This document shows, in pieces, positions 33,263 through 35,172 of a stretch of 35,172 bases of DNA; within the stretch, counting starts at the first letter, position 1, and each line of letters opens with the position of its first letter. The notes beneath the pieces were generated by a model. It was not told the DNA's origin. It ran no database searches and saw nothing but the letters and a program-made list of their open reading frames with translations. The DNA comes from CAZMCT01 sp964564785 (GTDB lineage Bacteria > Planctomycetota > Phycisphaerae > UBA1845 > Fen-1342), in the NCBI GenBank assembly GCA_964564785.1, contig CAZMCT010000025.1:1-35172 (forward strand), given 5' to 3'. A program made the translations under genes and the position numbers.

Positions 33263-33717
33263 GCTACGCCTCCGTGCAGGGGCGCTCCATCGTACCCGGT
33301 CACCGGCCTGCCCGGCGGGCAGGGTCCGCTCACCAGCCCGGCAGCCGCCGCTCCGGCTCCGGCCCGAACTCCGTCGGCCGCTACGCGCATCATCTTCGGC
33401 CAACGAGCTATCGGCTGTTATCGCTTCGGGTATGTGTCACCGCCGCCTCGGCGGTGAAGCAACGACGGCGCCGCGCAACCTCACAGCCGAGGGCGGCTGT
33501 GCCACGTCTTGTGGCACCGCCGCCTCGGCGGGGTGGCACGGTCCGCAGCGGCGCAGCCGCGCAGGGCCGTGGCGGGTCGACGCTGTGCCACCGCCGTGTC
33601 GGCAGTGCAGGGTGCGCCTCTTCGGCCGACGAGCCGTCGGCCGCTCCACGCCGCCCGACGCTACAATCTGCGTGCGTCCGCTGGCGGCCGTTCGCCCGCG
33701 GCGAACTCGGGAGAACC
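33263..33717. other. Divergent intergenic mosaic of palindromic repeats
   Basis: The 455-bp gap between divergent DUF2130 and ispG genes holds no supported gene. From 33437 to 33610 it contains a mix of palindromic units. These are CACCGCCGCCTCGGCGGTG (33439-33457), CACAGCCGAGGGCGGCTGTG (33482-33501), CACCGCCGCCTCGGCGGGGTGG near 33516, and TGTGCCACCGCCGTGTCGGC near 33586. They are related to the arrays around argS and to the insert in the ArnT-like gene. Promoters were not recognised. Confidence 0.75.
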
Positions 33718-34926
33718 ATGAAACCACGCCGCAATACCCGCCAGGTCGCCGTCGGCCGCGTCAACGTGGGCGGCGACGCCCCCGTCGCGCTCCAGTCCAT
33801 GACCAGCACGTACACCTACGACGTCGACGCCACGCTGGCCCAGATTCGCAAGCTGGCCGCGGCCGGGGCCGACTTCGTCCGCGTGGCCGTGCCGGACAAG
33901 CGCGACACGGAAGCGCTCAAGGAGATCGTCCCCGCTTCGCCCGTGCCGATCGTCGCCGACGTGCACTTTCACTTCGAGCGGGCGCTCGAGGCCATCGCGG
34001 CCGGCGTGCACAAGATCCGCCTCAATCCCGGAAACATCCAGGATCGCACCAAGGTCCGCCGCGTGATCGCTGCCTGCAAGGAGCGCGGCATCCCGATCCG
34101 CGTCGGAGCCAACGAGGGCGGCATCGTCGAGCGGCGCGACAAGCAGCAGCGGGCGGCCGAGCAGGCCGAGCTCGACCGCGACTACGCGGCCGGCCTGATC
34201 CGCATCATGTGTGACAAGCTCGACGACTACCTGCGGATTTTCGAGGCCGAGGACTTCCATGACGTGGTGATCAGCGCGAAGTCGCCCGACCCGCGGATTG
34301 TCATCGACGCTTACATGGCCATCAGTCAGCGCTACGACTATCCGCTGCACCTGGGCGTCACGCACGCCGGCCCGCCCGAGACCGGCCGCATCCGCTCGAT
34401 CGCGGCCCTGTCGACGCTGCTGGCCAACGGCATCGGCGACACGATCCGCATCTCGTACGCGGCCGACCCGGTCTACGAGGTCGAGGACGGCAAGGAGTTG
34501 CTGTGCAGCCTGGGGCTGCGGCCGCGGACCGAGCCCGAGCTGATCGCGTGCCCCACCTGCGGGCGGATCGAGGTCGACCTGTTCAAGCTGGTGCAGGAGG
34601 TGCGGGCGAAGCTGGCGGCGGAGATCACGCTGCCGCTGAAGGTCGCGGTGATGGGCTGCGTGGTGAACGGCCCTGGCGAGTGCGAGGGGGCCGACGTGGC
34701 GATCTTCGCCGGCAAGGGGCGGGGGATCATCTACGTGCAGGGGGTGCAGAAGCAGACGGTGATCGAGGACCGCATGCTGGACGCGTTGCTGGCAGAATGC
34801 CGCGAGCTGGCGGCCCGCGTGCAGCGCGGCGAGGCGAAGCTGCTGGGGGCGCAGGTCGTGGTCAAGCCGCCGGACGCCGCTGCGCCGGCCGGCGCGAGGG
34901 TGGTCCTGCCGATGGGGCGGAAGTAA
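33718..34926 (+). CDS. ispG: 4-hydroxy-3-methylbut-2-enyl diphosphate synthase (IspG/GcpE)
   Basis: This 402-residue [4Fe-4S] enzyme acts in the MEP pathway, turning MEcPP into HMBPP for isoprenoid synthesis. The TIM-barrel start has VNVGGDAPVALQSMTSTYTYDVDATLAQI, then VADVHFHFERALEAI, KIRLNPGNI and IPIRVGANEGG. The cluster ligands are C278, C281 (ACPTCGR), C314 and E321 (MGCVVNGPGECEGADV), spaced as in E. coli IspG (270, 273, 305, 312). It is the short bacterial form, without the long insert seen in plants and some Bacteroidetes or Chlamydiae. ATG 33718 has GGGAG five bases upstream. The frame stays open far upstream through the repeat mosaic, which is not coding. The short C-terminal extension is Ala/Pro/Val-rich. 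Confidence 0.96.
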   Translation: MKPRRNTRQVAVGRVNVGGDAPVALQSMTSTYTYDVDATLAQIRKLAAAGADFVRVAVPDKRDTEALKEIVPASPVPIVADVHFHFERALEAIAAGVHKIRLNPGNIQDRTKVRRVIAACKERGIPIRVGANEGGIVERRDKQQRAAEQAELDRDYAAGLIRIMCDKLDDYLRIFEAEDFHDVVISAKSPDPRIVIDAYMAISQRYDYPLHLGVTHAGPPETGRIRSIAALSTLLANGIGDTIRISYAADPVYEVEDGKELLCSLGLRPRTEPELIACPTCGRIEVDLFKLVQEVRAKLAAEITLPLKVAVMGCVVNGPGECEGADVAIFAGKGRGIIYVQGVQKQTVIEDRMLDALLAECRELAARVQRGEAKLLGAQVVVKPPDAAAPAGARVVLPMGRK

Positions 34927-34929
34927 CTT

Positions 34930-34995
34930 GCCGGCGCGCTCACCCGGTGCCGGTGTGTCCTCTTTTACTAACCGTGAAGTCTGAGCTGGTTAGCA
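34930..34995 (+). terminator. Possible terminator region after ispG
   Basis: CCGGC and GCCGG form a 5-bp stem (about 34932-34953), followed within ten bases by TTTT (34963-34966). A second hairpin, CTAACC/GGTTAG with a 14-base loop, lies just after. Neither is a strong intrinsic terminator alone. Confidence 0.3.
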
Positions 34996-35069
34996 AGTTG
35001 AGCGGGGTCTACGAATCGGCCGGCGTACACCCCGGCCGACTGGACGGACTGTCGCAAAACGCGGCGTTG

Positions 35070-35172
35070 CTACATGAGCGCTGCCCTGAGCGCGAAGCCT
35101 GTTGGGGCCCGCACCTTGAGGTAGCCTGGAATCTTGTGGAAATTGGAGGCGCGGGGCATCCTGCTGGTGCGT
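35070..35172 (-). CDS. Possible 3' end of a gene entering from the right edge
   Basis: A minus-strand frame is open from the window edge to a TAG at 35070-35072. It gives 33 residues ending NFHKIPGYLKVRAPTGFALR and then AALM. An in-frame ATG (MPRASN) lies close to the edge, so it could also be a small complete gene. The peptide looks more protein-like than most chance frames here, but it is too short to name. A chance open frame is quite possible in DNA this rich in GC. Confidence 0.25.
   Translation of the reverse strand, partial: RTSRMPRASNFHKIPGYLKVRAPTGFALRAALM

Noticed and set aside
32037..34214. 725-codon plus-strand frame covering the DUF2130 gene and the start of ispG
   Set aside because: It is a Ser/Arg/Cys-rich shadow of the coiled-coil gene on the other strand, and it runs out of frame into ispG.

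Overview
The window is a piece of a very GC-rich bacterial genome. It is probably a planctomycete, most likely of the Phycisphaerae type, and probably from a draft or metagenome assembly, since it contains one 100-N scaffold gap. The lineage is an inference. It rests on the high GC content, a VPDP/PEP-CTERM exported protein, a fused aroD-aroE gene, many secreted proteins of unknown function, a GT2 mannan-synthase-like enzyme, and dense short palindromic repeats of the kind common in planctomycete genomes. No rRNA, tRNA, CRISPR array, prophage or transposase was recognised.

Layout. 1-2809 (minus strand): a receiver-XRE regulator, the fused dehydroquinase/shikimate dehydrogenase and a Flp pilin gene. 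2999-5990 (plus): a secreted coiled-coil protein and a membrane glycosyltransferase. 6158-8813: hemW (minus), divergent from an FHA gene and a one-TM protein (plus), then a DUF2934 gene (minus). 8919-12514 (minus): an ArnT/PMT-like membrane glycosyltransferase followed by a CPA antiporter with an RCK domain. 12642-14447 (plus): a TIGR03960-type radical SAM protein. 14451-16624 (minus): pyrK, overlapped by a PhnD-like lipoprotein gene and preceded by what looks like a complete attenuator leader. 16823-17230 (plus): a Nudix hydrolase. 17364-21775 (minus): a PEP-CTERM protein, a sugar ABC ATPase and a secreted TPR protein. 22091-26634 (plus): a HEAT-repeat protein and a GH63/MGH1-like glycoside hydrolase. 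27093-29075 (minus): argS, flanked on both sides by repeat arrays. 29634-31710 (plus): class I FBP aldolase and a fasciclin protein with a good terminator. 31994-33262 (minus): a DUF2130 coiled-coil protein. 33718-34926 (plus): ispG.

Most genes are housekeeping or cell-envelope genes. The unusual content lies between and inside them. (i) There is a candidate pyrBI-like leader upstream of pyrK: a strong promoter, a 43-codon leader ORF that spans an intrinsic terminator, and a GTGA overlap with pyrK. (ii) A family of roughly 100-bp elements has ends CAGCCCGTTGA / TCAACGGGCTG. Three of four copies begin at the first base after a stop codon. (iii) Three genes (the membrane glycosyltransferase, the glycoside hydrolase and argS) appear to carry short low-complexity or palindromic repeats inserted in frame. 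(iv) Tandem arrays with 19-, 29- and 47-bp periods surround argS, one of them broken by the assembly gap. Together (ii)-(iv) suggest a genome with active or recently active small palindromic elements that tolerate or favour gene ends and in-frame sites, somewhat like Rickettsia palindromic elements.
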